Source: Streptomyces sp. AP-93 (GTDB taxonomy: Bacteria; Actinomycetota; Actinomycetes; Streptomycetales; Streptomycetaceae). Taken from it: a DNA stretch of 64,000 nt. Location of the stretch: NCBI RefSeq assembly GCF_022808175.1, contig NZ_JALGBX010000001.1:496001-560000 (forward strand), in the 5' to 3' direction. A program made the position numbers and the translations under genes. The notes beneath the pieces are model-generated. The model made no database searches. It saw only the letters and a list, made by a program, of their open reading frames with translations, and was not told where the DNA came from. Of this stretch, positions 51,472 through 60,984 are shown piece by piece. Within the stretch, counting starts at the first letter, position 1, and every line of letters begins with the position of its first letter.

Positions 51472-54400
51472 GTGACCAAGACGCCGTTCACGCACCTGCA
51501 CGTCCACACCCAGTACTCCCTGCTGGACGGTGCCGCGCGGCTGAAGGACATGTTCAACGCGTGCAACGAGATGGGCATGACGCACATCGCCATGTCCGAC
51601 CACGGCAATCTGCACGGGGCGTATGACTTCTTCCACACGGCGAAGAAGGCCGGGGTCACGCCGATCATCGGCATCGAGGCCTACGTCGCCCCGGAGTCCC
51701 GGCGCAACAAGCGGCGCATCCAGTGGGGCCAGCCCCACCAGAAGCGCGACGACGTGTCCGGTTCCGGCGGTTACACCCACAAGACGATCTGGGCGGCGAA
51801 CTCCACCGGGCTGCACAACCTCTTCCGGCTGTCCTCGGACGCGTACGCCGAGGGCTGGCTGACCAAGTGGCCGCGCATGGACAAGGAGACCATCTCCCAG
51901 TGGTCCGAAGGCCTGATCGCCTCCACCGGCTGCCCCTCCGGTGAGCTGCAGACCAGGCTGCGCCTCGGCCAGTTCGACGAGGCCCTGAAGGCCGCCTCCG
52001 AATACCAGGACATCTTCGGCAAGGACCGGTACTTCCTGGAGCTGATGGACCACGGCATCGAGATCGAGCGCCGGGTCCGCGACGGGCTGCTGGAAGTCGG
52101 CAAGAAGCTCGGCATCCCGCCGCTGGTGACGAACGACTCGCACTACACGTACGCGCACGAGTCCGCCGCGCACGACGCCCTGCTGTGCATCCAGACCGGC
52201 AAGAACCTCTCGGACCCGGACCGCTTCCGCTTCGACGGCACCGGCTACTACCTGAAGTCCACGGAGGAGATGTACGCCGTCGACTCCTCGGACGCCTGGC
52301 AGGAGGGCTGCCGCAACACCCTCCTGGTCGCCGAGCAGATCGACACCACCGGCATGTTCGAGGCCAAGAACCTCATGCCGAAGTTCGAGATCCCCGAAGA
52401 GGGCTACACCGAGATCACCTGGTTCAAGGAGGAAGTGCGGCGCGGCATGGCCCGCCGCTACCCGGGAGGCGTCCCCGAGGACCGCCAGCGCCAGGCCGAT
52501 TACGAGCTGGACGTCATCATCCAGATGGGGTTCCCCGGCTACTTCCTCGTCGTCGCCGACTTCATCATGTGGGCGAAGAACCAGGGCATCGCGGTGGGCC
52601 CCGGCCGTGGCTCCGCCGCCGGCTCGATCGTCGCCTACGCCATGGGCATCACCGACCTCGACCCGATCACCCACGGCCTGATCTTCGAGCGCTTCCTCAA
52701 CCCCGAGCGCGTCTCCATGCCCGATGTCGACATCGACTTCGACGAGCGCAGGCGCGTCGAAGTGATCCGGTACGTGACCGACAAGTACGGCGACGACAAG
52801 GTCGCCATGATCGGCACGTACGGAAAGATCAAGGCGAAGAACGCCATCAAGGACTCGGCGCGGGTCCTCGGCTACCCGTACGCCATGGGCGACCGGCTCA
52901 CCAAGGCCATGCCCGCCGACGTCCTGGGCAAGGGCATCGACCTCAACGGCATCACCGACCCCTCGCACCCGCGCTACGGCGAGGCCGGCGAGATCCGGGC
53001 GATGTACGAGAACGAGCCGGACGTGAAGAAGGTCATCGACACCGCCCGCGGTGTGGAGGGCCTGGTCCGCCAGATGGGCGTGCACGCCGCCGGCGTGATC
53101 ATGTCCAGCGAGCCGATCGTCGACCACGCACCGGTCTGGGTGCGGCACACGGACGGCGTGACCATCACGCAGTGGGACTACCCCCAGTGCGAGTCGCTCG
53201 GCCTGATCAAGATGGACTTCCTGGGCCTGCGCAACCTCACGATCATGGACGACGCCGTCAAGATGGTGAAGGCCAACAAGGGGATCGACCTCGATCTCCT
53301 GGGCCTGCCGCTCGACGACCCCAAGACCTTCGAACTGCTCGGCCGCGGCGACACCCTCGGCGTCTTCCAGTTCGACGGCGGGCCCATGCGCTCCCTGCTG
53401 CGCCTGATGAAGCCCGACAACTTCGAGGACATCTCCGCCGTCTCGGCCCTGTACCGGCCGGGCCCGATGGGCATGAACTCGCACACGAACTACGCCCTGC
53501 GCAAGAACAAGCAGCAGGAGATCACCCCGATCCACCCGGAGCTCGAGGAGCCGCTCAAGGAGATCCTCGGCGTCACCTACGGCCTCATCGTGTACCAGGA
53601 GCAGGTGCAGAAGGCCGCCCAGATCATCGCCGGGTACTCGCTCGGCGAGGCCGACATCCTGCGCCGCGTGATGGGCAAGAAGAAGCCCGAGGAACTGGCG
53701 AAGAACTTCGTCATCTTCGAGGCGGGTGCCAAGGAGAAGGGCTTCAGCGACCAGGCGATCAAGGCGCTGTGGGACGTCCTGGTCCCCTTCGCCGGCTACG
53801 CCTTCAACAAGGCCCACTCGGCCGCGTACGGCCTGGTCTCCTACTGGACCGCCTACCTCAAGGCCAATTTCCCGGCCGAGTACATGGCGGGCCTGCTCAC
53901 CTCGGTCAAGGACGACAAGGACAAGTCCGCGATCTACCTGAACGAGTGCCGCCGGATGGGCATCAAGGTGCTCCCGCCGAACGTGAACGAGTCGGAGCCC
54001 AACTTCGCCGCCCAGGGTGACGACGTGATCCTCTTCGGCCTCACCGCCGTGCGCAACGTCGGCCAGAACGTCGTCGAGTCGATCATCAAGACCAGGAAGG
54101 CCAAGGGGAAGTACTCCACCTTCCCCGACTTCCTGGACAAGGTCGAAGCGGTCGTCTGCAACAAGCGCACCGTCGAGTCCCTGATCAAGGCCGGCGCCTT
54201 CGACGAGATGGGCCACACCCGCAAGGGCCTGGTCGCCCACCACGAACCGATGATCGACAACGTGGTCGCCGTCAAGCGCAAGGAGGCCGAGGGGCAGTTC
54301 GACCTCTTCGGCGGAATGGGCGACGAGAGCGCGGGCGACGAGCCGGGATTCGGCCTCGACGTGGAGTTCTCCGACGTCGAATGGGAGAAGTCCTACCTGC

Positions 54401-55017
54401 TCGCCCAGGAGCGCGAGATGCTCGGCCTCTACGTCTCCGACCACCCGCTCTTCGGCCTGGAGCACGTGCTCTCCGACAAGACCGACGCCGGCATCTCCCA
54501 GCTCACCGGCGGGGAGCACGGCGACGGCGCGGTCGTCACCATCGGCGGCATCATCTCGGGCCTCCAGCGCAAGATGACCAAGCAGGGCAACGCCTGGGCC
54601 ATCGCCACCGTCGAGGACCTGGCCGGCTCCATCGAATGCATGTTCTTCCCCGCGACCTACCAGCTCGTCTCCACCCAGCTGGTCGAGGACACCGTCGTCT
54701 TCGTCAAGGGCCGCCTGGACAAGCGCGAGGACGTCCCCCGGCTGGTCGCCATGGAGATGATGGTCCCCGACGTGTCCAACGCCGGCACCAACGCCCCCGT
54801 CGTCCTCACCATCCCCACCGTCAAGGTCACCCCGCCGATGGTGACCCGGCTCGGCGAGATCCTGCGCCACCACCAGGGCAACAGCGAGGTGCGGATCAAG
54901 CTCCAGGGCCCGCGCACCACCACCGTGCTCCGCCTCGACAAGCACCGGGTCAAGCCCGACCCGGCGCTCTTCGGCGACCTCAAGGTGCTGCTCGGCCCGT
55001 CCTGCCTGGCCGGCTAG
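51472..55017 (+). CDS. dnaE: DNA polymerase III alpha subunit DnaE
   Basis: 1181-residue replicative polymerase. The N-terminal PHP domain starts with FTHLHVHTQYSLLDGAARL. The palm carries the catalytic Asp residues in MPDVDIDFDERRR, after the GPGRGSAAGSIVAYAMG segment. The fingers contain YRPGPMGMNSH, the helix-hairpin-helix/beta-binding region and an OB-fold (VVTIGGIISGLQRKMTKQG) follow. Length fits actinobacterial DnaE1 (about 1,180). GTG at 51472 was chosen because GGAGG lies 8 bp upstream and the conserved TKTPFTHLH follows at once. A strong hairpin follows the stop. Confidence 0.98.
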   Translation: MTKTPFTHLHVHTQYSLLDGAARLKDMFNACNEMGMTHIAMSDHGNLHGAYDFFHTAKKAGVTPIIGIEAYVAPESRRNKRRIQWGQPHQKRDDVSGSGGYTHKTIWAANSTGLHNLFRLSSDAYAEGWLTKWPRMDKETISQWSEGLIASTGCPSGELQTRLRLGQFDEALKAASEYQDIFGKDRYFLELMDHGIEIERRVRDGLLEVGKKLGIPPLVTNDSHYTYAHESAAHDALLCIQTGKNLSDPDRFRFDGTGYYLKSTEEMYAVDSSDAWQEGCRNTLLVAEQIDTTGMFEAKNLMPKFEIPEEGYTEITWFKEEVRRGMARRYPGGVPEDRQRQADYELDVIIQMGFPGYFLVVADFIMWAKNQGIAVGPGRGSAAGSIVAYAMGITDLDPITHGLIFERFLNPERVSMPDVDIDFDERRRVEVIRYVTDKYGDDKVAMIGTYGKIKAKNAIKDSARVLGYPYAMGDRLTKAMPADVLGKGIDLNGITDPSHPRYGEAGEIRAMYENEPDVKKVIDTARGVEGLVRQMGVHAAGVIMSSEPIVDHAPVWVRHTDGVTITQWDYPQCESLGLIKMDFLGLRNLTIMDDAVKMVKANKGIDLDLLGLPLDDPKTFELLGRGDTLGVFQFDGGPMRSLLRLMKPDNFEDISAVSALYRPGPMGMNSHTNYALRKNKQQEITPIHPELEEPLKEILGVTYGLIVYQEQVQKAAQIIAGYSLGEADILRRVMGKKKPEELAKNFVIFEAGAKEKGFSDQAIKALWDVLVPFAGYAFNKAHSAAYGLVSYWTAYLKANFPAEYMAGLLTSVKDDKDKSAIYLNECRRMGIKVLPPNVNESEPNFAAQGDDVILFGLTAVRNVGQNVVESIIKTRKAKGKYSTFPDFLDKVEAVVCNKRTVESLIKAGAFDEMGHTRKGLVAHHEPMIDNVVAVKRKEAEGQFDLFGGMGDESAGDEPGFGLDVEFSDVEWEKSYLLAQEREMLGLYVSDHPLFGLEHVLSDKTDAGISQLTGGEHGDGAVVTIGGIISGLQRKMTKQGNAWAIATVEDLAGSIECMFFPATYQLVSTQLVEDTVVFVKGRLDKREDVPRLVAMEMMVPDVSNAGTNAPVVLTIPTVKVTPPMVTRLGEILRHHQGNSEVRIKLQGPRTTTVLRLDKHRVKPDPALFGDLKVLLGPSCLAG

Positions 55018-55037
55018 CCGCAGCCGCACCCACCGAA

Positions 55038-55091
55038 CCCGTACGCGGGAAGCCCGCCCCAGTCGACCGGGGCGGGCTTCCCGCGTACGGG
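55038..55091. terminator. Bidirectional hairpin after dnaE
   Basis: A perfect 23-bp stem (55038-55060 with 55069-55091) and an 8-nt loop, between dnaE and the small convergent gene. One of the strongest hairpins in the window. Confidence 0.92.
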
Positions 55092-55098
55092 GGAGGCG

Positions 55099-55269
55099 TC
55101 AGTTGTGGCCGAACTTCTTTTCCTTCTTCTTGCCGGCCATCTGCAGCGGACTCGGGGCCGCCGGGGTCGAGGTCGAGGACGAGGAGTCCATCGAGCTCTT
55201 CGCCGGATCCTGTGAAGCCGAGCGCTCTTCGGACTTGGCGGGCTGCTGGCGGTTCTTGTTCTTGGCCAT
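55099..55269 (-). CDS. Small basic protein of unknown function (56 residues)
   Basis: Reads MAKNKNRQQPAKSEERSASQ to MAGKKKEKKFGHN and is rich in Lys, Ser and Pro, with basic ends and a Ser/Thr/Pro middle, so probably disordered. The ATG is preceded by GGAGGC with 6 bp spacing and the stop sits just inside the terminator, so all signals of a real gene are there. I recognise no domain. Its ends suggest nucleic-acid binding, which is only a composition argument. The gap 55270-55497 upstream holds divergent promoters but no other gene. Confidence 0.75.
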   Translation of the reverse strand: MAKNKNRQQPAKSEERSASQDPAKSSMDSSSSTSTPAAPSPLQMAGKKKEKKFGHN

Positions 55270-55497
55270 GGGATGCCTCCGTGGGGGGTTTAGGGGCCAG
55301 GGCCGCCTTCACACTCACACAGGGCCGTAAACGGCGCATTTTGGATCATTACCGCGCGTAGTCGGGGCACCTGCCGGGGACTCCGGGAGATACGCCACGC
55401 CGATGATCGAGTTCCGGCCGTCTAGGCCGTTGCCGTCGGGCAGACTCGGGGAAACCGCGAAAGACACAGAGGACCCCCAGGGAAGAGGGTGGTACGC

Positions 55498-56832
55498 GTG
55501 GACCGCTGCGTCGTCCTGGTGGACGCCGGCTATCTGCTGGGCGCCGCCGCGAGCCTCCTCGCAGGAGAGCCGTCCCGCTCCCGGATCACCGTCGACCACG
55601 CCGCCCTCATCCAGGGCCTGCGCGAGCGCGCCGAAGCCGACACCGAGCAGCCGCTCCTGCGGATCTACTGGTTCGACGGCGCACCCGACCGGGTGCCCCA
55701 GCCCGAGCACCGGCGGCTGCGCGTCATGCCCCGCGTCACCGTCCGCCTCGGCGCCCTGACCCGCAGCGACGGCCGCTGGGCCCAGAAGGGCGTCGACGCG
55801 GCCATGCACGCCGAGCTCACCGAGCTCGCCCGCAACCGGGCCTGCTCGGACGTCGTACTCGTCACCGGCGACGGCGACCTGCTGCCCGGCCTGATGTCCG
55901 CCAAGGAACACGGAGTCGCCGTCCACCTGTGGGCCGTCCAGGCCGCCGACGGGGACTACAACCAGTCCGAGGACCTCGTCGCCGAAGCCGACGAACGCCG
56001 CGTCCTGGACCGCACCTGGATCACCCGCGCCGTCCGCGCCCGCGACCTCACCGGACTCTGCGCCCCGGCGCCGGCCCCGCGCCCCGAGATCGCCGCCATC
56101 CTCTCCGCACCGCTGCCCGAAGCCGCCCTCGCCGAAGCCGCCCGCGGCAACGGCAACGGAACCCGGCCCGCGGCCCCCGTGGAGCCAGAGGAGGGCGGCG
56201 CAGCGGCCACCGCCGGGGCCACCACCGCCAACGGGAAGACCGTACCGACCCCGAAGGACCTCGCGGGCGCCCTGCGCGCCCCCGGCACCGCCGCGGCCGC
56301 ACCCGCGCCCGCGCCCGGCCAGGCCCTCGGCGCGGCCCCGGCCGGCAGCGCCCTGCGGTGGTCCTCCGACAAGGGGTGGATCGACCGCGCCGGACCGCTC
56401 GGCGAGCCCGCCGAGACCGCCTCGCTGCCCACCCTCGCCCAGCTCACCTCCGCCGAGCAGCGCTGGGCGGACCGCGAGGAGGACATCACCACCGTCGGCG
56501 GCGACCCCTTCGAGGTCGGCCAGGTGTTCGCCCGGCGCTGGATGGAACGGCTCCCGGAGACCGTGCACCTGCAGAAGCTCGCCACCATGTACCCGCGGAT
56601 CCCGCACCGCATCGACGGGGAGCTGCTGCGCTACGCCGCCCGCTTCGGGCTCCTCGCACACAAGGACGACCAGATCGACGAGCACGACCGCTACGCCATC
56701 AGGGCCGGCTTCTGGCGCGAGATCGACGTACGGGCGGCCGCGGAGCACGTGGCCGGCGCCGGATCGGCGGCCGCCCCCGGCGCCGTCGGTACCCCCGTGG
56801 CCCCCGTAGCGGCGGCCCCGGCAGCCGAGTAG
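55498..56832 (+). CDS. NYN (PIN-like) domain protein
   Basis: 444 residues. The N-terminal NYN/LabA-like nuclease domain (about 1-190) shows the acidic residues in DRCVVLVDAGYLLGAA, KGVDAAMHAELTELARN and VVLVTGDGDLLPGL. This fits a metal-dependent RNase fold. An Ala/Pro-rich linker (about 210-290) leads to a C-terminal helical domain with FEVGQVFARRWMERLPE and PRIPHRIDGELLRYAA, perhaps an RNA-binding OST-HTH-like module. The GTG at 55498 is preceded by GAAGAGG; the GTG three codons earlier lacks spacing. The target RNA is unknown. Confidence 0.87.
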   Translation: MDRCVVLVDAGYLLGAAASLLAGEPSRSRITVDHAALIQGLRERAEADTEQPLLRIYWFDGAPDRVPQPEHRRLRVMPRVTVRLGALTRSDGRWAQKGVDAAMHAELTELARNRACSDVVLVTGDGDLLPGLMSAKEHGVAVHLWAVQAADGDYNQSEDLVAEADERRVLDRTWITRAVRARDLTGLCAPAPAPRPEIAAILSAPLPEAALAEAARGNGNGTRPAAPVEPEEGGAAATAGATTANGKTVPTPKDLAGALRAPGTAAAAPAPAPGQALGAAPAGSALRWSSDKGWIDRAGPLGEPAETASLPTLAQLTSAEQRWADREEDITTVGGDPFEVGQVFARRWMERLPETVHLQKLATMYPRIPHRIDGELLRYAARFGLLAHKDDQIDEHDRYAIRAGFWREIDVRAAAEHVAGAGSAAAPGAVGTPVAPVAAAPAAE

Positions 56833-56860
56833 GGGCCGCAACCCCGTAGGCTGCTCCCTC

Positions 56861-57901
56861 GTGAGTACGGGGACAGCACAGGCGGATACGGACACGGCAG
56901 GGGCCGCGGGACCGGCCCCCGACGTGGTCTGCGCGGTACGTGACCTGGTCAAGACGTATCCCGCGGTACGAGGACGGCGCGGGGCCCCGGCCCTGCCCGA
57001 GACCCGTGCCACCGACGGGATCTCCCTGGACGTGCGGCGCGGCGAGATCTTCGGGCTGCTCGGCCCCAACGGCGCCGGCAAATCGACCCTGGTCCGCCAG
57101 CTCACCGGCCTGCTGCGGCCCGACTCCGGCTCGGTGAACCTGCTCGGCCACGACCTCGTGCGCCACCCCGACCGGTCGGCCCGGCTGCTCTCCTACCTCG
57201 GCCAGGAATCCACCGCCCTCGACGAGCTCACGGTCTCGCTGGCCGCCGAGACGACCGGCCGGCTGCGCGGGCTCGGCCTGCGCGAGGCGCGGACCGTACG
57301 GGACTCCGTCCTGGAGGAGCTCGGACTGACCGGGATCGCCGGCCGCCCCCTGAAGAAGCTGTCCGGCGGACAGCGGCGCCTCGCGTGCTTCGCCGCCGCA
57401 CTGGTGGGGGAGCGCCCCGTCCTGGTGCTCGACGAGCCCACGACCGGCATGGACCCGGTGGCCCGGCGGGCCGTCTGGGCCGCCGTCGACCGGCGCCGCG
57501 CCGAGACCGGGGCCACCGTGCTGCTGGTCACCCACAACGTCATCGAGGCCGAGACCGTCCTCGACCGGGTCGCCGTCATCGACCAGGGCCGGGTCATCGC
57601 CTGCGACACCCCGGCCGGGCTCAAGGCCCGGGTGTCCGGAGAGGTCCGGCTCGAACTGGTCTGGCGCACCGCGCCGCCGCTGGAGCTCCCGGAGGTCGCC
57701 GCGCTCGCCCCGGCCGCCGCCGAATCCGGGCGGCGCTGGGTGCTGCGGCTCGGACCCGACGAGGCGCGGGCGGCGGTGGCCGCCGTGACCGGCGGCCCGG
57801 CCTTCGCCGCCCTCGACGATTTCACGCTGGCCACGCCGAGCCTGGAGGACGTGTACCTCGCCCTGGGCGGACGCACCTCGAAGGGACTGGTGAAGGCGTG
57901 A
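56861..57901 (+). CDS. ABC transporter ATP-binding protein
   Basis: 346 residues. Walker A GPNGAGKST, Q-loop YLGQES, signature KKLSGGQRRLA, Walker B VLVLDEPTTGMD and switch His in LLVTHNVIEAE are all present. The DRA/CcmA-type C-terminal extension (about 245-345) is typical of exporter ATPases. It overlaps the permease gene by 4 bp, and together they form an ABC-2 exporter of unknown substrate. The start is a GTG 28 bp after the NYN gene, so the three may be co-transcribed. Confidence 0.93.
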   Translation: MSTGTAQADTDTAGAAGPAPDVVCAVRDLVKTYPAVRGRRGAPALPETRATDGISLDVRRGEIFGLLGPNGAGKSTLVRQLTGLLRPDSGSVNLLGHDLVRHPDRSARLLSYLGQESTALDELTVSLAAETTGRLRGLGLREARTVRDSVLEELGLTGIAGRPLKKLSGGQRRLACFAAALVGERPVLVLDEPTTGMDPVARRAVWAAVDRRRAETGATVLLVTHNVIEAETVLDRVAVIDQGRVIACDTPAGLKARVSGEVRLELVWRTAPPLELPEVAALAPAAAESGRRWVLRLGPDEARAAVAAVTGGPAFAALDDFTLATPSLEDVYLALGGRTSKGLVKA

Positions 57902-58722
57902 GCCCCACCGCCGCCACGGCTACCGCCACCGCCGCCACGGCCACCACGGCCGCACCCGGCACCGCCGTCGGGGCACTGGCTCCGCGCGCCCGGTTCTTCC
58001 CGGCGCTGGCCGCCGTGTACCGGGCCCAGCTGTCCCGCGCGCGGGTCTCGCGGATCCCGCTGCTGTTCGTGGCCACCTTCCAGTCCGTCGGGATCATGAT
58101 CCTGATGCGGGGCGTGGTCGACGGGGGCTCCGAGGCGCGGGCCGTCGTCGCCGGTTCCTCCGTGCTGGTCGTCGCCTTCGTCGCGCTGAACCTGCTCGCC
58201 CAGTACTTCGGGCAGCTCCGGGCCAGCGGCGGGCTCGACCACTACGCCACCCTGCCGGTGCCGCCCGCGTCCGTGGTGCTGGGCGCGGCGGCCGCGTACG
58301 CCTCCTTCACGCTGCCCGGCACGCTGGTGACGGCCGTCTTTGGCAGCGTGCTCTTCGGACTGCCGATGGGCGGCCTGTGGATCCTGGCCGCCGTGGTGCC
58401 GCTGGCGGGGGCCGCCCTCGCCGGGCTCGGCGCGGCGCTGGGCCTGCTCGCCCCCCGGCAGGAGCTGGCCACCCTCGCCGGACAGCTCGGCATGTCCGCG
58501 GCCCTGCTGCTGGGCGTACTGCCGCCCGAGCGGATGCCGGACGTGATCGTCTGGGCGCGGGACCTGCTGCCGTCCACGTACGGCGTGGAGGCCTTCGCCC
58601 GGACCTTCGAGCCGCACCCCGACTGGGCGGCGGTCCTCCTCGACCTCGGCGTCTGCGCCGGGGTGGGCGTGCTGTCGCTCGCGCTCGCGACCTGGGCCTA
58701 CCGGCGGGCAGCGGTCCGCTGA
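57898..58722 (+). CDS. ABC-2 type transporter permease
   Basis: 274 residues. A low-complexity Thr/Ala start (SPTAATATATAATATTAA) precedes six hydrophobic segments from about residue 55 to 270, including VAGSSVLVVAFVALNLLA and LWILAAVVPLAGAALAGLGA. The ABC-2 family motif is recognised in LPSTYGVEAF. It pairs with the ATPase encoded upstream, whose stop overlaps its GTG. The Ala/Thr run is encoded by an imperfect GCC-ACC repeat that could vary in length between strains. Confidence 0.9.
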   Translation: MSPTAATATATAATATTAAPGTAVGALAPRARFFPALAAVYRAQLSRARVSRIPLLFVATFQSVGIMILMRGVVDGGSEARAVVAGSSVLVVAFVALNLLAQYFGQLRASGGLDHYATLPVPPASVVLGAAAAYASFTLPGTLVTAVFGSVLFGLPMGGLWILAAVVPLAGAALAGLGAALGLLAPRQELATLAGQLGMSAALLLGVLPPERMPDVIVWARDLLPSTYGVEAFARTFEPHPDWAAVLLDLGVCAGVGVLSLALATWAYRRAAVR

Positions 58723-58773
58723 CGCCCGCCGGGGCCGATCGTTAAATCAAACACTTCCTGGCACGATGTGGGG

Positions 58774-59484
58774 GTGACCGAAGCCGTGACCCCTTATGAC
58801 AAGCCCGATCAGCCGCCGTCGGAGTCCCCTTCGGCTGCGACAGCGGCTGGGGCCGCGCCCGCGCCCGAGCCCGCCTTCTCCCCGTCGGACATCCGCGACG
58901 GGGCCGCCATCGCCCTCGTGACCGGCGTGGCCGGCGTGCTCCTCGGGCTGCTGTGGGTCTGGCTCGCACCGCGCGTGCAGTTCGTCTCCAACGGCGAGGC
59001 AGTGTTCCTGCGGGACACCGAGAGCGAGGCCCGGATCGGGGCCGACGGGACCTTCCTGCTGCTGTCGGTGGGATTCGGCGTGCTGAGCGCGCTGGGCGTC
59101 TTCCTGTGGCGCCGCGGCGGGGGCGCCGCGCAGGTGATCGGGCTCGCGGTCGGATCGGTCTTCGCCACGCTGGTGGGCTGGCGCGTGGGCCTGTGGCTGG
59201 GGCCGACCTCGGACCTGGCGGCGGCCGCCCGGAAGGCGGGCAAGGGAGTCCCCTTCGAAGCCCCGCTGGAGTTGCTCGCGCACGGGGCGCTGCTCGGGTG
59301 GCCGATGGCCGCGGTCGTCGTCCACCTGGCGCTGACCGCCCTGTGGGGGACGCGGGACCCGGCGCCGGAGCTCGCGATGTGGCCGTCGGCGTATTACCAG
59401 GCCCCTGTCGATTCCGCCGACTCCCCGGCCCCGTCCCCGTCCGTGTATCCGGACCCGTCCGGTACGGAGCCTCCGCGGCCGTAG
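58774..59484 (+). CDS. Membrane protein, possibly DUF2567 family
   Basis: 236 residues with about four hydrophobic segments (AIALVTGVAGVLLGLLWVWL, TFLLLSVGFGVLSALGVFLW, VIGLAVGSVFATLVGWRVG and HGALLGWPMAAVVVHLALTA) and Pro-rich ends. The pattern LWVWLAPRVQFVSNGEAVFL is familiar from actinobacterial DUF2567 proteins, a match from memory only. GTG at 58774 is used; another GTG two codons earlier is equally possible. It stands alone after the ABC pair. Confidence 0.7.
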   Translation: MTEAVTPYDKPDQPPSESPSAATAAGAAPAPEPAFSPSDIRDGAAIALVTGVAGVLLGLLWVWLAPRVQFVSNGEAVFLRDTESEARIGADGTFLLLSVGFGVLSALGVFLWRRGGGAAQVIGLAVGSVFATLVGWRVGLWLGPTSDLAAAARKAGKGVPFEAPLELLAHGALLGWPMAAVVVHLALTALWGTRDPAPELAMWPSAYYQAPVDSADSPAPSPSVYPDPSGTEPPRP

Positions 59485-59516
59485 GCCCGGCCGGGGGAGG
59501 CGGGCCCTGCGGGGCC

Positions 59517-59683
59517 GTCCCCTACCCGCCCTTCCTCCGTTCCCCGGGCGCTGCCCGGACCCGGTCCTCAAACGCCGGACGGGCTGAGAATGCCGCTGCG
59601 CGGCATCATCCAGCCTCGCCGGCGTTTGAGGCGCGGGGTCTGGGGCGGAGCCCCAGGGAACGGTGGAAGGGCGGGTAGGGGAC
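59517..59683. repeat. Palindromic intergenic repeat, copy 3
   Basis: The outer arms are perfect 19-mers (59517-59535 and 59665-59683, containing CTACCCGCCCTTCC). Inside are CTCAAACGCCGG and CCGGCGTTTGAGG as in copy 1, plus a central hairpin with ATGCCGC and GCGGCAT. It fills the gap between two convergent genes, the same placement as copy 1. Confidence 0.85.
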
Positions 59684-59709
59684 CTCTGCCGCGCAGCGTT
59701 CCGGGCCCG

Positions 59710-60198
59710 CTACGCGCGGGCGATCGGGGCCGGAGTGGCTGCGGTCAGGGCGGTCAGGGTGGACGGGGCGAGCTCGACCTCCAGGCCGCGGCGGCCCGCC
59801 GAGACGCAGATGGTGGGGAACAGCGATGCCGAGGCGTCCAGGACCGTGCGCAGGCGTTTGCGCTGGCCCAGCGGGGAGATGCCGCCCAGGACGTAGCCCG
59901 TGGTGCGCTCCGCCAGGGCCGGATCGGCCATCGCGGCGCGCTTGCCGCCCACCGCGGCGGCCAGGGCCTTCAGGTCGAGGCTGCCCGAGACCGGGACCAC
60001 CGCGACCACCAGCGAGCCGTCGACGTCGGCGAGGAGCGTCTTGAAGACCTGGGAGGGGGAGACCCCGAGGGCCTGGGCCGCCTCCTCGCCGTACGACGGG
60101 TGGGCCGGGTCGTGCTCGTAGGCGTGCACGGTGAATTCGGCGCCGGCCGCCGTCAGCGCCACGATCGCCGGGGTGCCCGCCGGCTTCTTCTTCGCCAT
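59710..60198 (-). CDS. ybaK: Cys-tRNA(Pro) deacylase YbaK/EbsC
   Basis: 162 residues. The YbaK editing-domain pattern is visible: AYEHDPAHPSYGEEAA at the start, then VSPSQVFKTLLADVDGSLVVAVVP with the catalytic Lys, LAAAVGGKRAAM, and YVLGGISPLGQRKRLRTVLD. It hydrolyses Cys mischarged on tRNA-Pro, and related misacylated tRNAs. The ATG MAKKKPAGTPA is the natural start. It is encoded 14 bp after the LON-domain gene, so the two are co-transcribed. Confidence 0.93.
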   Translation of the reverse strand: MAKKKPAGTPAIVALTAAGAEFTVHAYEHDPAHPSYGEEAAQALGVSPSQVFKTLLADVDGSLVVAVVPVSGSLDLKALAAAVGGKRAAMADPALAERTTGYVLGGISPLGQRKRLRTVLDASASLFPTICVSAGRRGLEVELAPSTLTALTAATPAPIARA

Positions 60199-60212
60199 CG
60201 GTGCGCCGTCCG

Positions 60213-60950
60213 TCAGTTCGGGCTCGTCGGGGCGCGGGTGAGTTCCACGGCCGGGAGCGAGGGCAGGTGGCGGATGACGGCCGTCTCGGAGCGCAGCAGC
60301 TTCAGCTCCTCCGCTAGGCGGGTCGCCGTGTCCGGGGCCTGGAGCAGCCGCTGCTTCGCCGGGATGTCCAGCACTGCGGCCGCTGCGACCAGGTAGGAGA
60401 CCACCGAGGGCTCGTCGGGGAGGTCCATGCCGGTCAGGGACCGTTCGCGGGCTCCGGCCAGCCGCTTCTGGTAGGCGCGGAACGCCCGCAGGACGCCCTC
60501 CGCCAGCGCGCCCGCGCCGTCGCCCGCGTCCTCCGGGAGCTCCTCCAGCTCCGCCACGAGGAAGGGGCCGGACGCGTCCACCGACAGCAGCCGGACCCGG
60601 ACCGTGCCGGTCGCCATCACCTCGAAGCTGCCGTCCTCCCGCTCCCGGATCGATGCCGCGTCCGCGATGCAGCCCACCCGGTGGAAGGCCTGGACCGGGT
60701 CCGCGCCGAAGCCGGCGGCCGGCCCGCGCTCGGGCACGGCCGTCTGGTCCGGCAGACCGGGCGCGGTCGGGGCGACCTCACGGCCGTCGCGGATCGCGAC
60801 GACCGCGAAGCGGCGGGGCTCGTCCTCTCCCGCCTTGAGCAGCTCGCGCATCATGGCGCGATAACGCTCCTCGAAGATGTTCAGCGGGAGGACGAGTCCC
60901 GGGAACAGCACCGAGTTCAGCGGGAAGAGGGGCAGGCGAACGGTGGTCAC
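60213..60950 (-). CDS. LON N-terminal-domain protein
   Basis: 245 residues of stand-alone LON substrate-binding domain without ATPase or protease parts. The typical start is VRLPLFPLNSVLFPGLVLPLN then IFEERYRAMMRELL. Downstream are VGCIADAASIREREDGSFEV and a helical end. These proteins are widespread in actinobacteria, and their role is unknown; they may present substrates or partner with proteases. The GTG start coincides with a 34-bp gap to the next upstream gene, suggesting an operon. Confidence 0.92.
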   Translation of the reverse strand: MTTVRLPLFPLNSVLFPGLVLPLNIFEERYRAMMRELLKAGEDEPRRFAVVAIRDGREVAPTAPGLPDQTAVPERGPAAGFGADPVQAFHRVGCIADAASIREREDGSFEVMATGTVRVRLLSVDASGPFLVAELEELPEDAGDGAGALAEGVLRAFRAYQKRLAGARERSLTGMDLPDEPSVVSYLVAAAAVLDIPAKQRLLQAPDTATRLAEELKLLRSETAVIRHLPSLPAVELTRAPTSPN

Positions 60951-60984
60951 GAGGCACAGGGTAGTGGCCGTGGCCAGGGGACCG

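Noticed and set aside
51409-55029. 1206-codon minus-strand frame opposite dnaE
   Set aside because: Mirror of the dnaE codon structure; no motifs or ribosome-binding site.
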